Below are positions 1 through 7,715 of a stretch of 64,000 bases of DNA, piece after piece. The stretch lies in NCBI RefSeq assembly GCF_017874035.1, contig NZ_JAGGKV010000005.1, positions 410,247-474,246 of the forward strand, read 5' to 3'. This DNA is from Paenibacillus aceris. Lineage in GTDB: Bacteria > Bacillota > Bacilli > Paenibacillales > NBRC-103111. A model generated the notes under the pieces. It made no database searches and was not told where the DNA came from. It worked only from the letters and a program-made list of their open reading frames with translations. The translations under genes were made by a program, and so were the position numbers. How positions within the stretch are numbered: position 1 is the first letter of the stretch; every line of letters begins with the position of its first letter.

Positions 1-397
1 GCTGATATCAACCGCACAAGCGAAGTACGACGCTGCTGAGGAAGGAAGCAACGCTGGACAATATCCAGTTGGATCGAAAGCAGCTCTACAAGCGGCAATC
101 GCTAAGGCACAAACCGTAGCCGGCAATGCCGAAGCCACAACGGATCAAGTTGACCAAGCGTATGCTGATTTGAACGCATCGCTGCAGGCTTTCCTTGCTT
201 CGATCCATGTTGCCATACCAGGAGATCTGACCGGTGATGGCAGATACAGTATCGGCGATCTGGCTATTGTGGCTAGTCACTATGGCGAAAATCGGAGCAG
301 TTCGAACTGGCTAGCAAGCGCGGATATCAATAACGATGGTGTGATTGATATTACCGATCTTGCGGCTGTGGCGCAAAAAATTACTTTACAGCAGTAG
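1..397 (+). CDS. Partial 3' end of a secreted enzyme gene: FIVAR and dockerin tail
   Basis: The gene runs in from the left edge, so only the last ~131 codons are visible, with the frame starting at base 2 and a TAG stop at 395-397. The translation shows the end of a FIVAR helical domain followed by a type I dockerin. The dockerin has two calcium-binding loops, the first of form [13 protein letters not shown] and the second of form [13 protein letters not shown]. By eye the DNA differs at only five positions from bases 34682-35078, the 3' end of the second GH28-like gene, giving two amino-acid changes (V/A and I/L). Similarity stops just after the stop codon. The catalytic part lies outside the window and cannot be named; a GH28-type relative is likely but inferred. 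An internal ATG at 170 is not a plausible start because it sits inside the FIVAR domain. Confidence 0.85.
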   Translation, partial: LISTAQAKYDAAEEGSNAGQYPVGSKAALQAAIAKAQTVAGNAEATTDQVDQAYADLNASLQAFLASIHVAIPGDLTGDGRYSIGDLAIVASHYGENRSSSNWLASADINNDGVIDITDLAAVAQKITLQQ

Positions 398-409
398 TCG
401 TCTTTATAA

Positions 410-453
410 AAGGTAATCTTCAGCAGAGTCACCTGCTGGGGGTTGCCTTTTTT
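410..453 (+). terminator. Rho-independent terminator of the partial dockerin gene
   Basis: A 17-bp stem (G-U pairs included) starting AAGGTAATC and closing with GGTTGCCTT is followed by a run of T. It lies 13 bases after the stop codon. Confidence 0.9.
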
Positions 454-766
454 CTTTAGTTGAAATCGTAAAAAAAGACATGCCATCTTAATTTTACCCT
501 TTGTGCGTGTTCGAAGAATATCTATAATGAAGTTGAATAAAAGAAGGCGCAGACGAATGTATGAATTCACTCTGTGCCTTCTTCTGCTTTTATACGATCA
601 ATTTGGTGTATGCAAGAGTCGAAAAAGTTCATTTAACTGTTAATGATCTTAAACACTCTGATAATGATATTTGATTCTCCCAAAAGCTTCTCAGTCCTAC
701 AATAGGGTATATAGAAACGGTTTCTATTCGATGGAAGCCGAGATGACTAGAAGTGGAGGAAACCCA
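454..766. other. Intergenic region before the first importer operon
   Basis: This stretch holds no gene. It contains a second long hairpin at 542-582 (12-bp stem AGAAGGCGCAGA / TCTGTGCCTTCT, 17-base loop) with T-rich sequence on its right and A-rich sequence on its left, so it could stop transcription from either side. It also holds a 17-base palindrome at 711-727 just upstream of the importer start. No convincing -35/-10 pair was found by eye. Confidence 0.6.
711..727. promoter_or_regulatory. Perfect 17-base palindrome, cre/LacI-type operator candidate
   Basis: The sequence ATAGAAACGGTTTCTAT is a perfect inverted repeat (ATAGAAAC / GTTTCTAT) around one central base. Its core resembles the catabolite-responsive (cre) and LacI-family operator pattern with a central CG. 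It lies 40 bases upstream of the likely GTG start of the first permease, where such an operator would act. Which regulator binds it is inference. Confidence 0.5.
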
Positions 767-1702
767 GTGAGTACAAATCAATCCGCCGTTGTAAGCCGGG
801 CGATCGTAAGAAAACAGAAGCAGCGCATTCAGTGGTTGCCCTACCTCTTAATTGCGCCAGCGATTGTCTTGATTATCGTCTTTTTGTTTTACCCTGTTGG
901 GAATGTATTTTATTTTAGCTTGCAGAAGTTTAATCCCACGAAAGCTTACGAGAATGGATTTGTAGGGCTCGACAATTTTAAAGCCATCTTCACAACAGAC
1001 AAATTATTTTTTTCAACCTTGTGGGTCTCAGCGAAATGGGTGTTCGTCGAGGTTGCTCTCCAGCTCATTCTTGGGTTAGGAATCGCGCTGATGCTGAATC
1101 AAGCTTTTAAATTTCGCGGATTATTCAGATCGGCAGCGATTTTGCCTTGGGCCATTTCAGGGGTTGTAACCTCCACCTTGTGGCAAATTTTATTCAACGA
1201 GCAAATTGGACCGCTCAATGATATCTTATTGAAACTAGGTCTTATCGATCATAAAATCGCGTGGCTTTCTGAAATAACCACCGCATTTCCTGCCATTGTA
1301 ACAGCTGAATTATGGAGGGGAATACCCTTCTTCACCATCGCGTTACTCGCTGGTCTTCAAACAATCCCCGGTGATTTGTATGAGTCAGCAGTAGTGGACG
1401 GGGCGGGAAGATGGAAGTCCTTCATTCATATTACGCTTCCATATCTGAGAACGACTATTATTTTAACAACGCTGCTGCGAGCTGTTTGGGAATTCAATAA
1501 CGTCGATCTAATCTTTGTAATGACGAACGGGACAGGTGGACCCATTGATTTAACGACAACTCTCCCCATGTATATCGTTAAGCAAGCGATTGTCGCGCAA
1601 GACTTTGGATACGGCTCGGCACTTACGGTTATTGGTTTTATCATTCTGCTGTTGTTTGCTGTGTTCTACTTGAAATTAAGCGGATATGGAAAGGAAGAGT
1701 AA
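767..1702 (+). CDS. CUT1 sugar ABC importer permease (MalF/UgpA-like)
   Basis: This is an inner permease subunit of a carbohydrate ABC importer of the CUT1 class, about 311 residues. The first membrane segment follows a basic N-terminus (LPYLLIAPAIVLII). The EAA loop that contacts the ATPase is visible as YESAVVDGAGRWKSF followed by ITLP. The open frame extends back to 671, but GTG 767 is preferred because GGAGG at 755-759 lies seven bases upstream and the longer form would cover a palindromic operator-like site. It is followed after two bases by a second permease and then by a binding lipoprotein. No ATPase gene is present, so a shared MsmX-type ATPase encoded elsewhere is inferred. The substrate is probably a pectin- or galactoside-derived oligosaccharide, judged only from neighbours. 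Confidence 0.9.
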   Translation: MSTNQSAVVSRAIVRKQKQRIQWLPYLLIAPAIVLIIVFLFYPVGNVFYFSLQKFNPTKAYENGFVGLDNFKAIFTTDKLFFSTLWVSAKWVFVEVALQLILGLGIALMLNQAFKFRGLFRSAAILPWAISGVVTSTLWQILFNEQIGPLNDILLKLGLIDHKIAWLSEITTAFPAIVTAELWRGIPFFTIALLAGLQTIPGDLYESAVVDGAGRWKSFIHITLPYLRTTIILTTLLRAVWEFNNVDLIFVMTNGTGGPIDLTTTLPMYIVKQAIVAQDFGYGSALTVIGFIILLLFAVFYLKLSGYGKEE

Positions 1703-1704
1703 GC

Positions 1705-2571
1705 ATGATAAACACGCAAATGATGAAACCTAAGCCAGTTCTTCCTAGGATCGTGGAAAGAGCATTTATGTTATATATCCCAATGCTGCTGGCAATGGTA
1801 TTCACACTATTCCCGTTATTCTGGGCAATTGTCACTGCTTTCAAGAGAGAGAGCGACATTACAAAGCTTCCTATCAAGTACCTGCCGATGCCCGCAACGT
1901 TTAAAAACTTTCTGATTGCCTGGAATAACGTTGGCTTCTCCAAGTATTTCTTCAATAGTTTAATTGTAGCGCTATTGACCGTCCTTATCGTGCTGGTTTG
2001 CTCTATTCTTGTGGGCTATGCGATCAGTCGGTTTAAATTCAAAGGCAAGAAGCTTTTCATGCTGCTTCTGTTATGTACGCAGTTTATTCCGGGGGCAATG
2101 CTTCTCATACCGATGTTTGAGATTTTCAGAACACTGCACCTCACTAGTAATTTAATGGCTTTGGTCATTATCAACAGTACTTTCCAACTTCCCTTCAATG
2201 CCATATTGATGAGTGGTTTTATTACGAACATTCCTGAGCAGCTTGAAGAAGCAGCGATGGTGGATGGATGCAGTCGATTGAAATCGGTCTTCTTAGTCAT
2301 ATTTCCCATCCTGGTGCCAGGAATTGTGGCCACAATGGTCTACACATTTATTGGATCGTGGAATGAATTTTTATTCGCACTCATGCTCATTAGTAAAAAG
2401 GCGCTTTTCACATTGCCAGTTGGACTTCGCTACATGCAAGGTGAATATGACATTCAGTATGGCGCATTAGCTGCAGGAAGCGTAATTGCTTTGCTGCCAG
2501 CGGCAATCTTATTCGCATATGTTCAAAAGTTTTTGGTACAAGGCATTAGCGCAGGAGCTGTGAAAGGCTAG
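1705..2571 (+). CDS. CUT1 sugar ABC importer permease (MalG-like)
   Basis: This is the second permease subunit, 288 residues and about six membrane segments. The EAA loop reads LEEAAMVDGCSRLKS and the protein ends in the GISAGAVKG motif typical of MalG-type permeases. The ATG lies two bases after the stop of the previous permease, with a GGAAGAG ribosome site inside the end of that gene, so the two are translationally close. It pairs with the upstream permease to form the channel. Substrate cannot be told from sequence. Confidence 0.92.
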   Translation: MINTQMMKPKPVLPRIVERAFMLYIPMLLAMVFTLFPLFWAIVTAFKRESDITKLPIKYLPMPATFKNFLIAWNNVGFSKYFFNSLIVALLTVLIVLVCSILVGYAISRFKFKGKKLFMLLLLCTQFIPGAMLLIPMFEIFRTLHLTSNLMALVIINSTFQLPFNAILMSGFITNIPEQLEEAAMVDGCSRLKSVFLVIFPILVPGIVATMVYTFIGSWNEFLFALMLISKKALFTLPVGLRYMQGEYDIQYGALAAGSVIALLPAAILFAYVQKFLVQGISAGAVKG

Positions 2572-2583
2572 ATACTTTGAACT

Positions 2584-2600
2584 AATTCGCTCTTCGAATT
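2584..2600 (+). other. Short hairpin between permease and binding-protein genes
   Basis: AATTCG-CTCTT-CGAATT forms a six-base-pair perfect hairpin without a T run. It lies in the 80-base gap before the binding-protein gene and could affect mRNA processing or stability. Confidence 0.35.
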
Positions 2601-2651
2601 CTTATACGAATAGGGATTTAGGATACATACTTTTATTAAGGAGATGTTAAC

Positions 2652-4019
2652 ATGTACACAAAGGGTCTTAAAATGTTAATGGTCATTGGCTCGGCATTAT
2701 CGTTGACTTTATCAGGGTGCAGCAGCGGAAGTTCAACGACGACAGAATCGACAACAGCTCCAACGAGGGCGGCAGCGCCATCAGCCCAATCCTCAAACCC
2801 GGCAGAAAAAGTGAAGATTACATTTTGGGATGAGAACCCCGGCCCGAACAGAACTCCTTTTTATGAAGAGTTAATTAAGCGTTTTCAAGCGAAGAACCCG
2901 AACATTCAAGTTGAGTATGTAGGCATTCCGGCAAGTGGGGCCAAACAAAAATACGATGTTTCCATCGCGGCCAATGACACCCCTGATGTAGCAGGTATCA
3001 ACATGGTGTGGTTGTCAGATTTCGTGGCTAAAGGAGCCGTGCAAGAGCTCGATCCGTACTTTAAGGATTGGAGCGATAAAGATAAAATTGCTTCGAATAT
3101 GGTTGAGTTTGACCGAGGCTTAACGGCGGACAATAAGCTTTATTATCTCCCGCATACGATGTTTCTGGACATACTTTGGTATCGAACGGACTGGGTGAAG
3201 GATGCTGGTTTGAAAGCGCCTACAACATGGGATGACTTCTTCACCAATATTGACAAGCTGACTGATATCAAAAATAACCGTTACGGATTCAGCATTCGCG
3301 GAGGGTCCGGAAGCATCAACCAGCTTACTTCTATGATCTATGCTTACTCCGGCATCACGGATTACTTCACTCCTGATGGCAAAGCCACAGTTAGAGATCC
3401 CAAAATCACTGAATTTTTGAACAAGTATGTTGCCCTATATAAAAAGAATACGCCTGTAAGTGATGTTACGAACAGCAATAAAGAAATGAACGCAACGTTC
3501 GACACTGGCACTTCAGCTATGATTCAACACAACTTTGGTTCTTACAATGACCACGTCACAAATCTAGGCAACGACAAGTTCGCAGGTGTCATTCCGCCAA
3601 AAGCGGCTAACGGCAAAAGAGTGGTTGTTCCTGTTGCAAACGGATTAGTGATGTTTAAAAACTCTAAGCATCCTCAAGAAGCGTGGAAATTTTTGAGCTT
3701 CTTAATGAATGCAGACAGCCAAACCTATTGGAATCAAAGCATTGGTCAAATGCCTACAAACACCGATTCATTGAAAAGCGATTACGTGAAAAACACGCAG
3801 CATATTCAACAAGGCGCAGAAGTACTTGCTGATAAAGATACCACTGCATTAAAACTTCCTACGCATCTGCCGGATTACACAAAGATTACGACGCAGCAGC
3901 TAGAGCCTGATTTCCAAAGAGTGCTAACAGGGAAAATGACCGTTGCCGACTTTGTGAATGGCTGGGCTACTTCGATGGAAAAAGCGAAAGCGGACTATGA
4001 CGCTGCAATGAAAAAATAA
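2652..4019 (+). CDS. CUT1 extracellular sugar-binding lipoprotein
   Basis: The 455-residue protein starts with a lipoprotein signal peptide whose lipobox is LSGCSS (cysteine near residue 23), followed by a Ser/Thr/Ala-rich linker. The rest matches the family 1 solute-binding fold: ITFWDENPGPNR near the N-terminus and an AWKFLSFLMN stretch near the C-terminus are typical. It would sit on the outer face of the membrane and deliver an oligosaccharide to the two upstream permeases. AAGGAG lies just upstream of ATG 2652. Placement third, after the permeases, differs from the order in the other CUT1 operons of this window. Confidence 0.92.
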   Translation: MYTKGLKMLMVIGSALSLTLSGCSSGSSTTTESTTAPTRAAAPSAQSSNPAEKVKITFWDENPGPNRTPFYEELIKRFQAKNPNIQVEYVGIPASGAKQKYDVSIAANDTPDVAGINMVWLSDFVAKGAVQELDPYFKDWSDKDKIASNMVEFDRGLTADNKLYYLPHTMFLDILWYRTDWVKDAGLKAPTTWDDFFTNIDKLTDIKNNRYGFSIRGGSGSINQLTSMIYAYSGITDYFTPDGKATVRDPKITEFLNKYVALYKKNTPVSDVTNSNKEMNATFDTGTSAMIQHNFGSYNDHVTNLGNDKFAGVIPPKAANGKRVVVPVANGLVMFKNSKHPQEAWKFLSFLMNADSQTYWNQSIGQMPTNTDSLKSDYVKNTQHIQQGAEVLADKDTTALKLPTHLPDYTKITTQQLEPDFQRVLTGKMTVADFVNGWATSMEKAKADYDAAMKK

Positions 4020-4042
4020 AAAAATCATGTCATCGCATTTGG

Positions 4043-4066
4043 GGGTGAGCGTTCATTCGCTCTCCC
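4043..4066 (+). other. Intergenic stem-loop after binding-protein gene
   Basis: GGGTGAGCG-TTCATT-CGCTCTCCC forms a GC-rich stem with one T-T mismatch. No T tract follows, so it is more likely a partial terminator or mRNA-stabilising hairpin than a full stop. It lies inside the N-terminal extension of the longest histidine-kinase reading frame and argues for the GTG 4096 start. Confidence 0.55.
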
Positions 4067-4095
4067 TGAATGTTGTTATTAATGGGGGAATCTCT

Positions 4096-5859
4096 GTGCC
4101 GGTCTTTCGTTCATTAAAGTCCACGATTATTTGGTTGTTTATCCCAATCATTATTGTGTTTGTGCTGGTTACAGGTACGATCTCATTCATTCTGGCTTCG
4201 CAACAATTAAAAGAAAACTCAATCACGAACTTGAACGATACGATTGCTCAAACGAAAAGCCTATTAAGCGATAAATTAACGGCTTTTATTGCGGAGTTAA
4301 TCGGCCTGGAAAATAAATCGGAATGGATTTCCATTATGAATAAGACGGATGATCCGGGGGTACCTTTAGATCCTGAGGATTACATTTTTATGAATAAAGC
4401 ACTGGACTCTTATTTTGAACGTTATTCCATGCTCGATTCTGTGCTGTTTTATTACAATGCTGGACGAGTATCTCTGTTCAAACAAAATAATTCCTTAATT
4501 TCAACCGTTAATATTTCTTTAGACGATTACAGCCGCAAATTGGATAGCGATCGCCTTTCGGTCATAAAATGGCTTAATATACATGATGAAACGGGGTTAT
4601 CTACACCTCAGGTGATCAGTGTATACCGCATGTTTGGTATAGATCGATCGGAAACAAAGGGAATTTTCATGATGAATTTGAAGAGCCGCTTTTTTAGCGA
4701 TTTATTGAACAATGCCAAGATCAGTAAAAATGGTTATTTATGCATTGTAAGCGATGATGGGGTTATGAGCTTTAAACATGTAGAAGAGAAGTACGATATT
4801 GATGAAGCGGTTTTACAAAAAGAACTAATGACAGCGGATAAGCCGTCAGGGCAAATTAATATCAAGAATAAATATGGCGAAAAAATGTTGATCGTTTACG
4901 ATACGTTAAGTCTTAATAAGTGGAAGGTCGCTGCAATTGTACCGGAAGGCGAACTTTTTAACAAAGTGAACTCCATTGGACTTGTGATTATTACTGTCAT
5001 GCTGCTCGTTATTATTTTCGCTGTAGTTGTTTCCAATATTGTTGCCCATATCATTACTAAGCCTTTGATTAAATTAACCCAAACAGTGAATCGTATTGAT
5101 GATGGGAATTTGGCTATCGAGTGTAATGCGGTCCCTTCCAATGAAATCGGCGTGCTGAGCAGAGGAATTCAGGATATGACGCTTAGAATTAGGAATCTGT
5201 TAACAGAAGTAAAGGAAGAACAAGAGAAGAAAAGATCGGCCGAGCTGGCCGTGCTGCAGTCACAGATTAAACCTCATTTTCTGTATAATACGTTATTTTC
5301 AATTAAACAGCTTTGTGAAATGGAAGAAAATAAAGATGCCGCTGAAATGGTGACAGCACTATCTAACTTTTATCGAATTAGTATTAATAAAGGCAACGAA
5401 GTTATCCCTATCTCCTTAGAAATCGAGCATATCCGAAATTATTTGTACATTCAGCAGATGCGGTATGGTGAGGATTTTATTTATGAAATTGACATTGATC
5501 CGGAAATTATGAATTGTCATATTGTTAAACTGACTTTACAGCCGTTAGTTGAAAATGCGATTTATCACGGTATGAAGCAGAAACGCGGACAAGGCTTGAT
5601 CCGAATCAGAGGGCAATTAGCCAATCAGGAAGTACGGCTCTATGTGGAAGATAACGGCAATGGGATGTCGGATGAAGAAGTCAAGGCAATAAACCAAAGT
5701 TTAAGAGAAGAAGAGGATAGCGGGAACGTGCTAGGCTTTGGCATTGGTAATGTAAATAAGCGGCTTCAGCTTAACTATGGGGCTTGTTATGGCCTTGTAT
5801 ACGAGAATAGGATCAGTGGCGGTATCATCGCAATGATAAGGATCCCATTTTATGGCTAA
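4096..5859 (+). CDS. Membrane sensor histidine kinase, YesM/LytS type
   Basis: This is the sensor half of a two-component pair, about 587 residues. It shows an N-terminal membrane segment, an extracellular sensor region of roughly 250 residues (probably dCACHE), a second membrane segment (VIITVMLLVIIFAVVV), a HAMP region, a histidine-kinase motif QIKPHFLYNTL containing the phospho-accepting His, and an HATPase region with N-box LVENAIYHGM. The open frame starts at ATG 4027, but GTG 4096 follows GGGGGA at 4084-4089 and begins just before the first membrane segment, so it is preferred. It lies directly between the binding-protein gene and an AraC-type response regulator, the usual layout for sugar-sensing YesMN pairs. 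Confidence 0.88.
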   Translation: MPVFRSLKSTIIWLFIPIIIVFVLVTGTISFILASQQLKENSITNLNDTIAQTKSLLSDKLTAFIAELIGLENKSEWISIMNKTDDPGVPLDPEDYIFMNKALDSYFERYSMLDSVLFYYNAGRVSLFKQNNSLISTVNISLDDYSRKLDSDRLSVIKWLNIHDETGLSTPQVISVYRMFGIDRSETKGIFMMNLKSRFFSDLLNNAKISKNGYLCIVSDDGVMSFKHVEEKYDIDEAVLQKELMTADKPSGQINIKNKYGEKMLIVYDTLSLNKWKVAAIVPEGELFNKVNSIGLVIITVMLLVIIFAVVVSNIVAHIITKPLIKLTQTVNRIDDGNLAIECNAVPSNEIGVLSRGIQDMTLRIRNLLTEVKEEQEKKRSAELAVLQSQIKPHFLYNTLFSIKQLCEMEENKDAAEMVTALSNFYRISINKGNEVIPISLEIEHIRNYLYIQQMRYGEDFIYEIDIDPEIMNCHIVKLTLQPLVENAIYHGMKQKRGQGLIRIRGQLANQEVRLYVEDNGNGMSDEEVKAINQSLREEEDSGNVLGFGIGNVNKRLQLNYGACYGLVYENRISGGIIAMIRIPFYG

Positions 5860-5880
5860 CACACGGGAGGCGCTTGAAAG

Positions 5881-7482
5881 ATGAAAGTTGTAATTGTGGA
5901 TGACGACAGCATTATTCGGAAAGGGTTATCTCGGACGGTCCCTTGGGAGCAGAATGGGTTTACACTCGTTGGTCTGGCTAGAGATGGAGAAGAAGCTTTG
6001 AGCCTGATAGCTGAGGTGCGGCCTAATCTTCTAATAACGGATATTCGAATGCCTTTTATGGATGGTTTCCAATTGACGGAAGCTGTTAAAGAAAATTATC
6101 CGGATATAAAAATTATTATGTTGACCAGCTTTGATGAGTTCGAGCTTGCGCATCGGGCGCTGAAATTAAAGGTCTTCGATTATTTATTGAAGCCTGTCGA
6201 TTCACAGCTTCTTTTGGATACAGCGAAAAGGTCGATGGCTGAGCTTGCCTACGAGAACGAGATGAAGCGGAAAGTAGTCGAGGGCATGCCGCTGCTGCGA
6301 CAAAGATTTTTGGAGAAGTTAATTAAAAATAATTTATCTGAGGAAGAAATTCGTTCTCAAAGCGAGTTTTTCAATTTTACGATGCCAAGATCCAAATATG
6401 TTGTCATCTTATTAACAGCCGATGATTATAGCTACCCGGATTATCAGAACCGCTTTGGAAAAGAGATGCTCAAGTTCTGTATCTTAAACGTTGCTGAGGA
6501 AACAGTACTAAGCGATAATGAGGGAATTGTTTTTGAATCGGAAAAAGATGAGATTGTCATCATTTACAATGCGGACGGCGAGCAGGATCTAATTGTGCAG
6601 AAGACGTTACAAATCGCAGAGACAATTCGAGTCAATGTAGAGAAATATTTGAAAACGACCGTGACCGTCGGTATCGGTTTTATTTATGATAAACCTAGTG
6701 ACGTTTCCCGATCATATCGCGATGCGAAAGCAGCTATTGAATTCCGTCATATGATTGGCACGAACAGGGTGTTAACCGTCGGGGACACCGGTCTTCCTCC
6801 CACAAGCTCAACGGAGATCATTTTAAACGAGTTAGAGAACGAATTTGTTATGAAAGTAAAACTGGGGTTGGAAAAAGAAGCGCATGCCGTACTTAATGAT
6901 ATCGAACAAAGGCTGCTCGAAATTAAATTCGTCTCCTTAGCGCAAGTTCGCCTAATCGGCATTGAGATCAGTCTTCTTCTGTTCAAAGAACTGGAAGAGA
7001 TTGCGAAGCGTAATGTGAAGTTTAAGGAAGGCTTAGAGAGTGTTTACACTTACTACAATGAATTGGAACGGTTCCAAACGGTTCAGGATATCTTTGCTTC
7101 TATTCGTCATTTGACGGCTCGTTTCCTGGACATTGCGAATCGACAACGTGAGATCCAAACACAAAGTATGGTCCATAAGGCAATTGACTATATCGAGAGT
7201 CATTATGCAACGGAAGGGCTATCCCTGCAAGAGGTCGCCCGGTACGTACATATTAGTCCGACTTATTTGAGTATACTTTTCAAGAAGGAGAAAAGTATTA
7301 CTTTCAGTGATTTTCTGCTTCAAACGCGTATGAAAGCAGCCATTGAAATGCTTCGAATGAGCGGATTGAAATCCTATGAAGTTGCGGAAAAAGTCGGCTA
7401 TAGCAACCCGCAATATTTTAGTCAATGCTTTAAGAAATATACGGGATTCTCACCTACTGATTATAAAAATAATGAACATTAA
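5881..7482 (+). CDS. AraC-type response regulator, YesN-like
   Basis: This 533-residue protein has an N-terminal receiver domain with acidic residues DDD at 7-9, phospho-acceptor Asp54 in LITDIRMP, and the conserved Lys in YLLKPVD. A middle region of about 280 residues follows, and the C-terminus is an AraC helix-turn-helix pair (VARYVHISPTYLSILFK and VAEKVGYSNPQYFSQ). Partner of the kinase just upstream. GGGAGG precedes ATG 5881. It probably activates the importer operon and the following GH28 gene; the conserved block at 7545-7640 is a candidate target. That link is inference. Confidence 0.92.
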   Translation: MKVVIVDDDSIIRKGLSRTVPWEQNGFTLVGLARDGEEALSLIAEVRPNLLITDIRMPFMDGFQLTEAVKENYPDIKIIMLTSFDEFELAHRALKLKVFDYLLKPVDSQLLLDTAKRSMAELAYENEMKRKVVEGMPLLRQRFLEKLIKNNLSEEEIRSQSEFFNFTMPRSKYVVILLTADDYSYPDYQNRFGKEMLKFCILNVAEETVLSDNEGIVFESEKDEIVIIYNADGEQDLIVQKTLQIAETIRVNVEKYLKTTVTVGIGFIYDKPSDVSRSYRDAKAAIEFRHMIGTNRVLTVGDTGLPPTSSTEIILNELENEFVMKVKLGLEKEAHAVLNDIEQRLLEIKFVSLAQVRLIGIEISLLLFKELEEIAKRNVKFKEGLESVYTYYNELERFQTVQDIFASIRHLTARFLDIANRQREIQTQSMVHKAIDYIESHYATEGLSLQEVARYVHISPTYLSILFKKEKSITFSDFLLQTRMKAAIEMLRMSGLKSYEVAEKVGYSNPQYFSQCFKKYTGFSPTDYKNNEH

Positions 7483-7487
7483 TGAGA

Positions 7488-7525
7488 GGGTAAGTGGAAT
7501 TTTAATTTCCGCTTGCCCTTTTTTT
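7488..7525 (+). terminator. Rho-independent terminator after the response regulator
   Basis: A 12-bp stem GGGTAAGTGGAA / TTCCGCTTGCCC with a seven-base loop is followed by seven T. It ends the first importer-regulator operon. Confidence 0.93.
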
Positions 7526-7544
7526 ACTTTAGAAGCCTGTTTAA

Positions 7545-7680
7545 GCCAAAGATATAAAGATATCAAACAAAAACAATAAAATATCATTAATTAACTTTTG
7601 GCAGATTATGGTATACAAGTACTGTTAAGTGATGCAAAACTTAATAAAATCAAAAGAAAGGGAGCTTCATTTTAGCTAAA
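7545..7680 (+). promoter_or_regulatory. Promoter block shared with the second GH28-like gene
   Basis: About 120 bases here closely match bases 29955-30085. The block contains inverted repeat GATAT-AAAG-ATATC (7551-7564), then TCAAACAAAAACA, then a candidate sigma-A promoter TTGGCA (7598-7603), 16-base spacer and TACTGT (7620-7625). The inverted repeat lies 47 bases upstream of the -35, a normal place for an activator. The weak -10 also fits activator dependence. Confidence 0.6.
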
Positions 7681-7715
7681 GTACAATCTTAAATTAGAAA
7701 AGGAGAAATTGCACA

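Noticed and set aside
671..766. N-terminal extension of the first permease
   Set aside because: It contains the 17-base palindrome and lacks a ribosome site; GTG 767 has GGAGG at ideal distance.
4027..4095. N-terminal extension of the first histidine kinase
   Set aside because: It lies across a stem-loop and has no good ribosome site; GTG 4096 follows GGGGGA and precedes the membrane segment.
7376..7579. 67-codon plus-strand open frame over the end of the first response regulator
   Set aside because: It overlaps the AraC domain coding in another frame and runs through the terminator hairpin.
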